Shown here in pieces: positions 45,306 to 55,707 of a stretch of DNA of 64,000 nucleotides (the first letter of the stretch is position 1; every line of letters begins with the position of its first letter). Position numbers and translations under genes: made by a program. The notes under the pieces were generated by a model that saw only the letters and a list, made by a program, of their open reading frames with translations, made no database searches and was not told the origin of the DNA. Source of the stretch: Lachnospiraceae bacterium (GTDB taxonomy: Bacteria > Bacillota > Clostridia > Lachnospirales > Lachnospiraceae); assembly GCA_022769625.1 (NCBI GenBank), contig JALEJP010000022.1, forward strand, positions 186,001-250,000. Direction: 5' to 3'.

Positions 45306-46388
45306 ATGATATTACAAAAACAAACCTTATCCGACTGTCAACCTGCTGTTTTTTGCCTCACAGATTCTGCTTCGAAAGAAGATATTCTGTTTTTTGACAT
45401 CGAAACCACCGGGTTTTCTCCAAAAAACTCTTCTCTCTATCTGATCGGAGCAGTATACTTCAGGCAGAAGGCCTGGCATGCCATCCAATGGCTGGCCGAG
45501 ACACCAGCGGAAGAGTCCGCACTTCTGAAAGCTTTTTTTGATTTCTGTACCACATACCGGATATTAATCCATTTTAATGGCGAGGGCTTTGATATCCCCT
45601 ATCTGGCGCAGAAAGCCCGGCAGTATCATCTTCCGTTTTCTCCTTCCAGGCTGGAAAGTCTGGATCTTTACCGCCGCATAAGAACCTGCAAAGCACCGTT
45701 AAAGCTGACGCACATGAATCAGAAAGCCCTGGAAAGCTTTCTTGGTATCAGCAGACAGGACCGGTACACCGGTGGCAAACTGATTGACATTTATCATCGT
45801 TATACAAAAAATCCCGACAAAACGGATCTGCAGCTTCTTCTTCTGCACAATCTGGATGATGTGAAAGGACTGACCAAACTTCTTCCTTTATTATCCTACC
45901 CGGCACTTTTTACCGAGCACCGCTATACCATACAGAACGTAAGCTGGGAAGATGCTCCGGATGGACAGCCTCTTCTTTTCCTTGAGCTTGCCCTTGACGT
46001 TCCGGTTCCAAAGCCGCTCTCTCTGGATCTTTCTTTCGGATACCTTACCATCCATGAAGGCATCTGCCGTCTGATGATACACGCTTTCGAAGGTGAACTG
46101 AAGTATTTTCTGCCGGATTACCGCAGCTATTATTATCTTCCCGATCAGGACTGTGCGATTCACAAAACGATTGCTGCCTATACTGCCCCTTCCAGGCGTA
46201 TGAAAGCCACAGCTTCCACCTGTTACCAACGCAGATACGGACTGTTTCTTCCACAGAAAACGGCCCTGTTTACACCCGTATTCCAAAAAAGCTACCGTGA
46301 TCCCTGCCTCTGGTTTGAATGCACAGAACAGTTTATGAATACTTCCGGACAGTTATTCCTGTATATAAAAAGCCTGATTTCATTTTGA
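45306..46388 (+). CDS. Ribonuclease-H-like exonuclease (YprB type)
   Basis: A 360-residue protein whose residues about 25-205 form a DEDD 3'-5' exonuclease fold: motif I FFDIETTGF (about 29-37), motif II HFNGEGFDIPYL, and motif III LLHNLDDVKGL. These acidic residues bind two metal ions. The family (B. subtilis YprB) is linked to DNA or RNA processing but has no settled substrate. The C-terminal 150 residues form a beta-rich domain I cannot name. AAAGGA lies 10 nt before the ATG. The terminator hairpin at 46371-46399 overlaps the last codons. Confidence 0.85.
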   Translation: MILQKQTLSDCQPAVFCLTDSASKEDILFFDIETTGFSPKNSSLYLIGAVYFRQKAWHAIQWLAETPAEESALLKAFFDFCTTYRILIHFNGEGFDIPYLAQKARQYHLPFSPSRLESLDLYRRIRTCKAPLKLTHMNQKALESFLGISRQDRYTGGKLIDIYHRYTKNPDKTDLQLLLLHNLDDVKGLTKLLPLLSYPALFTEHRYTIQNVSWEDAPDGQPLLFLELALDVPVPKPLSLDLSFGYLTIHEGICRLMIHAFEGELKYFLPDYRSYYYLPDQDCAIHKTIAAYTAPSRRMKATASTCYQRRYGLFLPQKTALFTPVFQKSYRDPCLWFECTEQFMNTSGQLFLYIKSLISF

Positions 46389-46399
46389 AATCAGGCTTC
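46371..46399. terminator. Terminator between convergent genes
   Basis: AAGCCTGATTTC (46371-46382) pairs with GAAATCAGGCTT (46388-46399), loop 5 nt. A T-rich tail follows on plus and a T-run precedes on the opposite strand. It overlaps the 3' end of the YprB-like gene and also serves the S1 gene. Confidence 0.75.
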
Positions 46400-46431
46400 T
46401 TTATCATGCAGGAAATAATGTCGCCGATTTC

Positions 46432-47520
46432 TTATTCTTCAACCGGCTCCTCTGCCTCAGCCGGAGCTTCTTTCTGAAGCACCTTCATACTCAGGCTGAT
46501 CTTTTTATCCTCACCATTAAAGTCAACAACCTTAGCTGTGATAATCTGACCAACGCTCAGGACATCTGACGGTTTATCAACATGGTCCTGGGAAATCTGT
46601 GATACATGAAGGAGTGCATCCACACCCGGCTCCAGTTCAACAAATGCGCCGAAATCTGTCATTCTTGCCACACGGCCTTCTACTACATTGCCTGCTGCAT
46701 ATTTCTCTGCTGCTGTCAGCCATGGATTCTGATCCGGGAATTTCAGGCTGAGTGCAATCTTATCACCGCTGATATCTTTAATCAGTACAGAAAGCTTTTC
46801 ACCAACTTTAAATACTTTCTTTGGATTCTCCACACGACCCCATGACATTTCTGAAATATGAAGCAGACCATCGGCTCCTCCCAGGTCAATAAATGCGCCA
46901 AAATCTGTCACATTTTTAATAACACCCTCTACCACATCACCTACAGCAATTCTCGCAAAGAGCTCTTTCTGCATCTCCGCTTTCTTTGCAACAAGGAGCT
47001 GTTTACGATCACCGATAATTCTTCTTCTGCGCGGATTGAACTCGCTGATTACGAACTCAATTTCCTGACCTGCATACTTGCCAAGATTTCTCTCATAAGT
47101 ATCAGATACCAGGCTTGCAGGAATAAATACTCTTGCCTCATCAATCACTACGCTGAGACCGCCATCCAGTACCTGAGCTACCGGTGCTTTCAGTACTTCA
47201 TGATTCTCAAATGCTTCTTCCAGTCTCTTGTTTCCTTTTTCTGCTGCTAGTCTCTTGTATGTCAGCAGAACCTGTCCTTCACCGTCATTTACTTTCAGGA
47301 CTTTTGCTTCCATCTTGTCATTTACATGAACAACATCCTGAAGGTTTACGCTTGAATCGTTGGTATATTCACTTTTTGTGATGATACCGTCAGCTTTGTA
47401 TCCAATATTTAAGATAATTTCATCTTCTTTGACATCGATGACCGTACCTTCGACTACCTCTCCATTATGAATTGTTTTTAATGATTCCTCCAGCATTTGT
47501 TCAAAGCTCATTTCTGACAT
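46432..47520 (-). CDS. rpsA: S1 RNA-binding domain protein (ribosomal protein S1-like)
   Basis: A 362-residue protein with four S1 OB-fold domains: about 18-88, 105-172, 190-260 and 275-347. The last two are most typical (VTDFGAFIDLGGADGLLHIS and MTDFGAFVELEPGVDALLHVS). S1 domains bind mRNA and help initiation. E. coli S1 has six domains; four is usual for low-GC Gram-positives. The tail is acidic (EAPAEAEEPVEE). In several Clostridia this protein is fused to IspH; here the two are separate but overlap by 13 nt. GAGGAGG is 10 nt upstream, in the ispH 3' end. Confidence 0.93.
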   Translation of the reverse strand: MSEMSFEQMLEESLKTIHNGEVVEGTVIDVKEDEIILNIGYKADGIITKSEYTNDSSVNLQDVVHVNDKMEAKVLKVNDGEGQVLLTYKRLAAEKGNKRLEEAFENHEVLKAPVAQVLDGGLSVVIDEARVFIPASLVSDTYERNLGKYAGQEIEFVISEFNPRRRRIIGDRKQLLVAKKAEMQKELFARIAVGDVVEGVIKNVTDFGAFIDLGGADGLLHISEMSWGRVENPKKVFKVGEKLSVLIKDISGDKIALSLKFPDQNPWLTAAEKYAAGNVVEGRVARMTDFGAFVELEPGVDALLHVSQISQDHVDKPSDVLSVGQIITAKVVDFNGEDKKISLSMKVLQKEAPAEAEEPVEE

Positions 47521-48353
47521 TCTTTCTGAACCTCCTCAATAATATTGTTTGGGGTTGATGCCCCTGCTGTAATACCTACGCAACTCATGGACTGCATCGA
47601 ACGTACATCCAAATCTTCAAGTGTCTGTATATAGTAAGTATTCGTGCATTCTTCTTTACAAATTTCAAATAACTTCTGCGTATTGGAGCTGTGTCTGCCT
47701 CCAATTACGATCATAGCGTCAACCTGTGCAGCTATTTGCCTTGCCTCGGTCTGGCGCTCCTCTGTCGCATTGCAAATCGTATTTAAAACAAGTATATCAT
47801 AACGCTTTTTTGAAAGAATTTCAACTAATTTATTAAATTTCTTGTAATTAAATGTCGTCTGAGACACCACACACACACCTTTTGGAGACTCCGGCACAAA
47901 ATTTTCCGCCTCCTGGGTGTTTCCAACCACCGTCACCCTGGAGACACACCATCCTCTGATTCCTTCCACTTCCGGATGGCTGGCATTACCGATGATAACG
48001 ATTTCTCTGCCATTTTCACCCTCCCGCTTTACAATCCGGTGTATTTTTCGTACAAAAGGGCATGTGGCATCCACCAGGGTCAGATGCCTAGACTGGATCA
48101 GTTCATAAATGGATGCCGGCACCCCATGGGACCGGATGACAACCGTACCCTCCGTAAGCTCTTTGAGCTCATCCTGGCTGTTTATCACCTGTACGCCCCG
48201 CTTTTCCAGATCACGTACCACTTCCTCATTATGAATAATCGGCCCATAAGTATAGACTCTGGAGTTCTCCTGTCCGGCCTGCTCATATACTTTTTCCACC
48301 GCACGCTTCACTCCAAAGCAGAATCCGGCTGTTTTTGCTTTTATCACCTTCAT
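47508..48353 (-). CDS. ispH: 4-hydroxy-3-methylbut-2-enyl diphosphate reductase
   Basis: A 281-residue [4Fe-4S] enzyme for the last step of the MEP isoprenoid pathway. The three cluster cysteines lie in TAGFCFGVKRAV, VDATCPFV and LNTICNATEER. HNEEVVRDLEKRGV and SHGVPAS hold substrate-binding His and Ser. The start at 48353 was chosen because its ATGA overlaps the cmk stop and the protein then begins MKVIKAKTAGF; an ATG six bases upstream is possible. It overlaps the S1 gene by 13 nt. Confidence 0.95.
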   Translation of the reverse strand: MKVIKAKTAGFCFGVKRAVEKVYEQAGQENSRVYTYGPIIHNEEVVRDLEKRGVQVINSQDELKELTEGTVVIRSHGVPASIYELIQSRHLTLVDATCPFVRKIHRIVKREGENGREIVIIGNASHPEVEGIRGWCVSRVTVVGNTQEAENFVPESPKGVCVVSQTTFNYKKFNKLVEILSKKRYDILVLNTICNATEERQTEARQIAAQVDAMIVIGGRHSSNTQKLFEICKEECTNTYYIQTLEDLDVRSMQSMSCVGITAGASTPNNIIEEVQKECQK

Positions 48354-49018
48354 TGGCATACTTCCCTGTAATGTTTTTTTATTTCCTCAACCACTTCATC
48401 AATGGTCATTTCCGAAGAATCCAAAAGAATTGCATCCTCTGCTTTTTTCAGCGGCGCTATCTTCCGTGACATATCTCTGGCGTCCCGTTCCTCGATATCA
48501 CGCCGGATTTCTTCGTACGTGCAGCCGCTTCCTTTTTCCTGTTCTTCCAGATAACGGCGTTTTGCACGCGTCTGCACACTTGCTGTCAGATAGATCTTAA
48601 GCTGTGCATTGGGGAGTACCTGGGTACCAATGTCTCTGCCGTCCATCAGAACATTCTCTTTTGCCGCCATCTCTCTCTGTAGATCCAGAAGCGTTTCCCG
48701 CACAGCCGGGTTGGCAGATGTTACGGAAGCGGTGCGGCTCACTTCCTCAGTGCGGAGAAGCCCGGTCACATTTCTTTCATTTAAATATACCTGCTGCTCC
48801 CCATCCTCATATCCAAGGGTAATCCGAATCTGACCACATGCCGCTTTTACAGAGGCATCATCATGGATATCGACACCATTTTCCAACATATATACAGCAA
48901 TGGCCCGGTACATTGCACCGGTATCTACATAAATAAATCCAAGTTCTTTTGAAACACGCTTTGCAATCGTGCTTTTTCCGGCTCCTGCCGGACCATCAAT
49001 GGCGATATTAAAACTCAT
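48350..49018 (-). CDS. cmk: Cytidylate kinase
   Basis: A 222-residue (d)CMP kinase. The P-loop is IDGPAGAGKSTIAKRVS (about 6-22), followed by YVDTGAMYRAIA, VLMDGRDIGTQVLP and the basic lid segment RAKRRYLEEQE. It regenerates CDP for RNA and phospholipid synthesis. The start at 49018 has GGAGG 6 nt upstream. It begins the conserved clostridial order cmk-ispH-S1, overlapping ispH by 4 nt. Confidence 0.96.
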   Translation of the reverse strand: MSFNIAIDGPAGAGKSTIAKRVSKELGFIYVDTGAMYRAIAVYMLENGVDIHDDASVKAACGQIRITLGYEDGEQQVYLNERNVTGLLRTEEVSRTASVTSANPAVRETLLDLQREMAAKENVLMDGRDIGTQVLPNAQLKIYLTASVQTRAKRRYLEEQEKGSGCTYEEIRRDIEERDARDMSRKIAPLKKAEDAILLDSSEMTIDEVVEEIKKHYREVCQ

Positions 49019-49043
49019 GTACAACCTCCTGCGACTTTTTCTT

Positions 49044-50309
49044 TTATTGCGGCATCACGTCTGTCTGTGTACTGCTCATCGCCTGTGCCGCTGCATACGC
49101 GGTAGACCAGGCAATCTGAAGATTGAATCCTCCGGTCACTGCATCCAGATCCAGTACCTCTCCTGCAAAATACAGCCCTTTTACCAGTCTGGATTCCATC
49201 GTAGATGGATTTACTTCTTTTACCTGTATGCCGCCTTTTGTAATAATAGCCTCATTATAGTCTCGAAGTCCCGTAACGGTCAACGGCAAATTTTTAATGA
49301 GGCCGACAAAATGCTGTCTTTCCTCTCTGGAAATCTCATTTACCTTCTTTTCCGGTAAAATACCGGAAAGCTCAATCATCACAGGAATCAGTCTGGCTGG
49401 GAACAGACCACCGAGAACGTTTTTAAACTGCTTGTTTTTTCCTTCCTCAAAATCACGCAGGATTCTGTGATCCAGCTGTTCTTCTGAAAGAGCCGGTTTC
49501 AGATCAATCCGAAGGGACAGATTCTTTTTCCGTACTGTCTTTGCCGTGTGGCTGCTGGCGCTTAAAATCACAGGGCCGGTGACGCCAAAATGAGTAAACA
49601 TCATCTCACCAAAATCCTGATAAAGCACCTTTTTGCCATCCCGAATGGTAATCGCCACATTTTTCAGTGACAGCCCCTGAAGACTCCTGACCCACTCTTC
49701 CTTTGTGTTAAAAGGAACCAGAGACGGGTAAAGATCGGTTACTTTGTGTCCGAGCTCCTCTGCAAACCGGTAGCCGTCCCCGGTGGATCCGGTACTTGGA
49801 TAGGAGATCCCTCCCGTTGCGATCAGCACCGCGTCCGCCGCAAAAGGGCTGCTCCACCCTGTACAGACAACTCCTGTCACAGCACCATCCTGCTGCGAAA
49901 TCTTCGTCACCTCTGTATTCAAATGTATCCGGACTCCGTACTCCTGCATCTTTCTGCGCAGAGTATCGATCACATCAGAAGAATGATCCGACAGAGGAAA
50001 GACTCTCTCTCCACGCTCTGTTTTGGTTTTCATCCCGGCCTGTTCAAAAAAATGTATGGTGTCCTGATTGGTAAAACCGTAAAAAGAACTGTAAAGAAAC
50101 TTCCTGTTTGTTACAACCGCCTCAAAAAGCTGATCCATATCACAGGCATTGGTCAGATTACAGCGTCCCTTTCCGGTAATATATACTTTTTTCCCAAGCT
50201 TTTCGTTTTTTTCAAAAAGATGGACTTCACAGCCCTGCCTCGCTGCCATCAAAGCGGCAAACATTCCGGCTGCTCCGCCGCCCACAATTGCAATTCTCTT
50301 TTTTCCCAT
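49044..50309 (-). CDS. FAD-dependent oxidoreductase (HI0933/BaiN family)
   Basis: A 421-residue flavoprotein. The FAD motif IAIVGGGAAGMFAALMAAR lies at about 6-24, followed by LGKKVYITGKGRCNLTN, then ATGGISYPSTGSTGDGY, MFTHFGVTGPVIL and at the end GLYFAGEVLDLDAVTGGFN, all marks of the HI0933 family. The bile-acid gene BaiN belongs here, but the family also has broad unassigned members, so bile-acid reduction is not implied. The start at 50309 has AGGACAGG just upstream; the open extension before it runs into the ATPase gene. It follows that gene by 16 nt and precedes cmk by 25 nt. Confidence 0.9.
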   Translation of the reverse strand: MGKKRIAIVGGGAAGMFAALMAARQGCEVHLFEKNEKLGKKVYITGKGRCNLTNACDMDQLFEAVVTNRKFLYSSFYGFTNQDTIHFFEQAGMKTKTERGERVFPLSDHSSDVIDTLRRKMQEYGVRIHLNTEVTKISQQDGAVTGVVCTGWSSPFAADAVLIATGGISYPSTGSTGDGYRFAEELGHKVTDLYPSLVPFNTKEEWVRSLQGLSLKNVAITIRDGKKVLYQDFGEMMFTHFGVTGPVILSASSHTAKTVRKKNLSLRIDLKPALSEEQLDHRILRDFEEGKNKQFKNVLGGLFPARLIPVMIELSGILPEKKVNEISREERQHFVGLIKNLPLTVTGLRDYNEAIITKGGIQVKEVNPSTMESRLVKGLYFAGEVLDLDAVTGGFNLQIAWSTAYAAAQAMSSTQTDVMPQ

Positions 50310-50325
50310 TTCCTGTCCTTTCCTT

Positions 50326-52710
50326 TCAGGATTTCCGTCTCTCCATCCCGCGCGGAAACAGATCTTCCAGACGTTCGCGCACTCTGTCACGGAGCCTGTA
50401 GCAGAACAGAACAAGACGTACCAGCTCATTATACATCAAAATCACCATACAGACAAGCGGTACGGCCAGCATCATCTGCCAGCAGAAAATACTTCGGATC
50501 CCAAAAAAATCCGGCATCAGCAGAACTCCCGCAGAGAACAGAAGAACCACTCCCACACACAACATCCCTCGCAGAAGATTCAATGGTCTGCACACCCGTA
50601 TCACTACCATAATACCCACGGCACCTCCTACCACCAGATTCAGAGTGTAGGTCAGCACATCATCCCCGGCCCAGAAGGGAGAAATACACTGTACAACCAG
50701 AAGCGTACCTACCATGGTCAGTGCTGCCGGAAGAGCGGTGCGCATGACATGGCGCAGAAATCCGGTGCTGCTTACCGCTTCCGTGTGTTCCAACGTCAGG
50801 ATAAAACTGGGGAAACCGATGCATGCTGCACTGATCAGGGAAAGCTGAACCGGGATATACGGATACGGCCTCTGCAGCAGGATAAAAATAACACTCAGCA
50901 GAATCGAATAGATCGTCTTTGACAGATACAGAGCACTTACCCTCTCGATGTTTGCAATGATGGTACGCCCTTCGCTGACAATATTTTTCAGGCAGGCAAA
51001 ATCCGAATCCAGGAGTACAATATGTGCTGCCTGTTTTGCAGCATCACTGCCGGCTGCCATGGCAATTCCGCAGTCTGCATCTTTTAATGCCAGCACATCA
51101 TTGACACCGTCTCCTACCATACCCACTACTTTTTTCTCTGCCTGATAAGCATGGACAAGCTGCTGTTTCTGCTCCGGCTTTACACGTCCAAACACATTGT
51201 AATCCCGCACTGCCTGTCTCCATGTCTCTTCCTCATTATCAAGCGTGGAAGCGTCCACGTACTTTTCCCCTCCTGCAAGTCCGGCTTTCACCGCAATCTG
51301 CGACACGGTCACAGGATTATCACCCGATATTACTTTGATATCCACATTCTGCTGACGGAAATAGGCAAACGTATCGCCTGCATCCGAACGGATACAGTCA
51401 GATATCACAATCAGACCCATGGGAGCCACGCCCTCCACGCTTCCTTTTTCCGGGCAGATATTCTCACATCTGCCAAGCAGAAGTACACGATACCCCTGTT
51501 CCGAATAGTCATTTACTGTCCTGACCAGTTCCTCATCCTCTGCGGACATCAGAAATTCCGGTGCGCCCAGCACAAAGGCTCCTTTCCCTTCAAAAGAAAC
51601 TGCCCGATACTTGCGCTCGGAGGAAAACGGAATCTTCTGCTGCACCGTGAAGGCTCTGGTCTTATGAAAATACTTTTTCAGCGCTTCCTGTGTATTGTTG
51701 GTATCCTCAAAGGCAAAGGTAAGCTCATTCATCACTTCCTCCACCTGTTCACGCTCCGTACCATGCACGCCAAGAACCTCGGCCACTTCCAGCTCTCCGG
51801 TAGTGATCGTCCCCGTTTTATCCAGGCACAATACATTTACCCTGGCCAGCGCTTCCATAGCCTCCATTTCCTGTACCAGCGCACGTTTTTTTGCAAGCCG
51901 TCCCACACCCAGGATAAAAGATACACTGGTGAGCAGCACAAGTCCTTCCGGTATCATCCCGATGATACCGGCAACCGTACCAACAATCGCTTCATTCCTT
52001 GTGGTGCCCTCTGCCTGAATCTGGGACAAAAACAGCAAAATACCTATGGGAATGATCAGCACGCTGATCACCTTTATGATTTTTTTGATGGTGTTCTGCA
52101 TTTCCGAGGTGGCGCGTTTTTTTGTCTTTGCTTTCCTGGTCAGTTTGGCAGCATAATTGTCATCCCCAACGTGAATCACACGTCCCGCTCCACTTCCTGC
52201 CACAATATAGCTGCCGGACATCAGCTCATCTCCCGGCTTTTTTTTCACCGGTTTGGATTCGCCGGTAAGCATGGACTCATTTACCTCAAGTCCGTCGGAA
52301 CGCAGCACGGTACAGTCTGCACAAATCTGATCACCATTTGCCACCAGCAGCACATCATCCAAAACCACTTCGTCTACGTCAACCTCCCATGCTCTTCCGT
52401 CACGAATCACACGGGCCTTCGAGGCTGTCATAACCGAAAGCTGATCCACCACCTTTTTCACCTTCAGCTCCTGAAGAATACCAATCAATGCATTTACGAT
52501 CACAACACCCATAAAGGTCATATTTTTGAACTGTCCTGTGAGCAGAACCAAAACAGCGAGAAACAGATTCAAAAAATTGAAGTATGTCAGTGTATGCGCC
52601 CGAATGATCTCTTTTTTACTCTTAAAAACATCCTTTTCGGTCCGATTTACCTGCCCAAGCTCCATGCGTTTTTCCACGTCAGCCCTGGCAAGTCCCTGAA
52701 ACTGTTCCAT
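50326..52710 (-). CDS. P-type cation-transporting ATPase
   Basis: A 794-residue pump. The actuator loop is MLTGESKPV (about 150-158), the phosphorylation site LDKTGTITTGE (Asp near residue 300), and the hinge MVGDGVNDVLALKDAD. About ten hydrophobic segments flank these; the four C-terminal ones (about 640-770) fit a P2-like topology. TM4 carries IIGMIPEGLVLLTS, whose PEG motif is close to calcium- or magnesium-type pumps such as CtpE; the ion is not certain. The start at 52710 has AAGGAGAG; the open extension before it lies across the promoter and is rejected. Confidence 0.92.
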   Translation of the reverse strand: MEQFQGLARADVEKRMELGQVNRTEKDVFKSKKEIIRAHTLTYFNFLNLFLAVLVLLTGQFKNMTFMGVVIVNALIGILQELKVKKVVDQLSVMTASKARVIRDGRAWEVDVDEVVLDDVLLVANGDQICADCTVLRSDGLEVNESMLTGESKPVKKKPGDELMSGSYIVAGSGAGRVIHVGDDNYAAKLTRKAKTKKRATSEMQNTIKKIIKVISVLIIPIGILLFLSQIQAEGTTRNEAIVGTVAGIIGMIPEGLVLLTSVSFILGVGRLAKKRALVQEMEAMEALARVNVLCLDKTGTITTGELEVAEVLGVHGTEREQVEEVMNELTFAFEDTNNTQEALKKYFHKTRAFTVQQKIPFSSERKYRAVSFEGKGAFVLGAPEFLMSAEDEELVRTVNDYSEQGYRVLLLGRCENICPEKGSVEGVAPMGLIVISDCIRSDAGDTFAYFRQQNVDIKVISGDNPVTVSQIAVKAGLAGGEKYVDASTLDNEEETWRQAVRDYNVFGRVKPEQKQQLVHAYQAEKKVVGMVGDGVNDVLALKDADCGIAMAAGSDAAKQAAHIVLLDSDFACLKNIVSEGRTIIANIERVSALYLSKTIYSILLSVIFILLQRPYPYIPVQLSLISAACIGFPSFILTLEHTEAVSSTGFLRHVMRTALPAALTMVGTLLVVQCISPFWAGDDVLTYTLNLVVGGAVGIMVVIRVCRPLNLLRGMLCVGVVLLFSAGVLLMPDFFGIRSIFCWQMMLAVPLVCMVILMYNELVRLVLFCYRLRDRVRERLEDLFPRGMERRKS

Positions 52711-52763
52711 AAATCTCTCCTTCGTAAACAAAAGCAATATCCCATGGCTCATTTTTCCAACCC

Positions 52764-52792
52764 AGTATACAAAATCTGGAAGTATTTGTAAA
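52764..52792 (-). promoter_or_regulatory. Promoter of the P-type ATPase unit
   Basis: On minus, TTTACA (52792-52787), 17-nt spacer, TATACT (52769-52764), 54 nt before the ATPase start. Probably the main promoter for the chain down to the S1 gene. Confidence 0.7.
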
Positions 52793-52847
52793 TGGATTCC
52801 GGACAATATAAGAAAACATCATTTTTTCTTTATTTTTTCTTTATAAT

Positions 52848-52866
52848 ATGAGCCAAGGGACAAATG
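52848..52866. repeat. Partial copy C of the dispersed repeat
   Basis: ATGAGCCAAGGGACAAA matches the reverse complement of the right end of copy A (ATGAGCCAAGGGACTAAA) with one change. The palindromic core is missing, so this is a remnant or chance match of about 17 bases. Confidence 0.4.
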
Positions 52867-53006
52867 GACATAAAATGCAGCCATTTTTCTTCCGGAAATA
52901 ACAGGATCCTCCCTCTTTTCCTTTCCTTTTTTTTGGATTCTCCTTCTTTTCTTCCGGTTTTCACACTTATTCCGAAATTTTTTCGCCCGGATTCTCTATT
53001 TTTTTA

Positions 53007-53035
53007 TTTACTTTGCCACGCTGATTTGCTATAAT
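53007..53035 (+). promoter_or_regulatory. gdhA promoter
   Basis: TTTACT (53007-53012), 17-nt spacer, TATAAT (53030-53035), 43 nt before the gdhA start. Confidence 0.7.
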
Positions 53036-53063
53036 CTGCAATGGTATTTTATTTTATATGTAA

Positions 53064-54413
<1,350 letters not shown>

Positions 54414-54432
54414 TCCAATCATCATATAAATT

Positions 54433-54473
54433 GAGACAATAGAAAGCACGCTCTGCGTTCTTTCCATTGTCTC
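54433..54473. repeat. Hairpin after gdhA
   Basis: GAGACAAT (54433-54440) pairs with ATTGTCTC (54466-54473), with GAAAG/CTTTC continuing the stem. No T-run follows on plus; a T-run precedes it on minus. It may assist termination or stabilise the gdhA 3' end. Confidence 0.5.
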
Positions 54474-54481
54474 GTAAAAAA

Positions 54482-54517
54482 GACACTGCAGAGCAAACCG
54501 CTCTGCAGTGTCTTTTT
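54482..54517. terminator. Bidirectional terminator, gdhA and ferredoxin
   Basis: GACACTGCAGAGC (54482-54494) pairs with GCTCTGCAGTGTC (54500-54512), loop 5 nt. Five T follow on plus; six T follow on minus. It ends both convergent genes. Confidence 0.9.
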
Positions 54518-54531
54518 GCATGAAACCACTC

Positions 54532-54912
54532 TTACTCTTCTACTACTTCCAGTACGTCCATCGGACATGCCTTTGCGCAAATGCCGCAGGCAATACACTT
54601 GGATGCCGGGCTGTCTTCCGCTTTTACGATCAGGCCGAACGGACATGCTTCTGCGCAGGCACCGCATCCGGTACATTTCTTTTTGTTGATCATGTAAACG
54701 CCTTTTGCGTTCTGGGTAATAGCGCCTTCCGGACAGGCCTCTGCACACTTGCCGCACTGTGGACAGGTCATCGGACGAACTGCCTTCTTTTCCACGATCT
54801 GCAGGCAGGCTTTGTCCGGATCAAACGCTTTATAAAACGCCTCGGAACATGCCTGAACACATGCGAGACACGCCATACAGGTACTGCCTTTTTTTACTTT
54901 CAGTTTCTTCAT
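54532..54912 (-). CDS. 4Fe-4S polyferredoxin with four cysteine motifs
   Basis: A 126-residue electron carrier. Four CxxCxxCxxxC motifs are present: CMACLACVQAC (about 12-22), CPQCGKCAEACP (about 50-61), CTGCGACAEACP (about 80-91) and CIACGICAKACP (about 107-118), sixteen cysteines, enough for four cubane clusters. It has no membrane anchor, so it is a soluble carrier or subunit of an oxidoreductase. The partner is unknown; Rnf and glutamate dehydrogenase are nearby but not in its operon. Confidence 0.9.
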   Translation of the reverse strand: MKKLKVKKGSTCMACLACVQACSEAFYKAFDPDKACLQIVEKKAVRPMTCPQCGKCAEACPEGAITQNAKGVYMINKKKCTGCGACAEACPFGLIVKAEDSPASKCIACGICAKACPMDVLEVVEE

Positions 54913-55014
54913 ATCAAATCCTCCGCATTTGTAATTTCTATAAATACACAGTACAGTTTCCTTTCCTGCACTGCAAAATAGTTATTTTTATTCTACCATT
55001 TTCGACAACATTTC

Positions 55015-55707
55015 TCAATAGAAATTTGCAAATACTGAGGCACCAATTACCGTCATGATGCCTGCCACTGCAATGGAAAGACTGCTCATAGCACCCTGGA
55101 CCTCTCCCAGCTCCAGTGCTTTAGAGGTTCCGATGGCATGTGCGGAGGTTCCAAGGGCCAGTCCCACTGCAATAGGCTCATAAATTCGGAATATGCGGCA
55201 AACCAGCTCACCGACCACATTTCCAAATACGCCCGTAATAATGATAACTGCCACTGTAATCGTGACCATACCGCCAAGCTCCTGGGAAACACCCATCCCA
55301 ATTGCTGTCGTAATGGACTTGGGCAGTAAAGTTACATAAGTTTCATGTCCCAGTCGAAAGAAAGCCGACAGAAGCAGCACGCTGCACAGACTGGCAATCA
55401 CACCGGCTGTGATACCACACACAACAGCTGCCAGATTCTTTTTCAAAAGAGTGAGCTGCTGATACAAAGGCACTGCCAGGCAGACGGTAGCCGGCGTAAG
55501 CAGATAACTCAAATACTTACCGGATGCCTCATAGCTCTCATAATCGACTTTGCACAGCAAAACTACTCCGATAACAAACACAATTGAAATCAGAAGCGGA
55601 TTCAGGAACCCGTATCGAAACTTCTTTCTCAGCATAACACCGATTCCATAACCGATCAGACTGATCGCTACTCCAAAATACGTTGAATTACATAATATTT
55701 CTTTCAC
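55015..55707 (-). CDS. lrgB: LrgB family membrane protein
   Basis: A 230-residue membrane protein with about six or seven helices, the LrgB/CidB partner of LrgA. Family markers are FLNPLLISIVFVIGVVLL, YLSYLLTPATVCLAVPLYQQ, LLPKSITTAIGMGVSQELGG and the GLALGTSAHAIGTSKALELG block. The pair controls murein hydrolase activity and, in some bacteria, pyruvate transport. Its ATG overlaps the lrgA stop by 4 nt. It is the last gene of a two-gene unit. Confidence 0.93.
   Translation of the reverse strand: MKEILCNSTYFGVAISLIGYGIGVMLRKKFRYGFLNPLLISIVFVIGVVLLCKVDYESYEASGKYLSYLLTPATVCLAVPLYQQLTLLKKNLAAVVCGITAGVIASLCSVLLLSAFFRLGHETYVTLLPKSITTAIGMGVSQELGGMVTITVAVIIITGVFGNVVGELVCRIFRIYEPIAVGLALGTSAHAIGTSKALELGEVQGAMSSLSIAVAGIMTVIGASVFANFY

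Noticed and set aside
51151-52791. Long plus-strand open frame opposite the P-type ATPase (about 546 codons)
   Set aside because: Antisense shadow of a clear ATPase gene, with low-complexity Cys/His/Phe-rich translation.
54433-54473. Second terminator after gdhA
   Set aside because: The stem is good, but no T-run follows on plus; the neighbouring hairpin at 54482-54517 is the true terminator.
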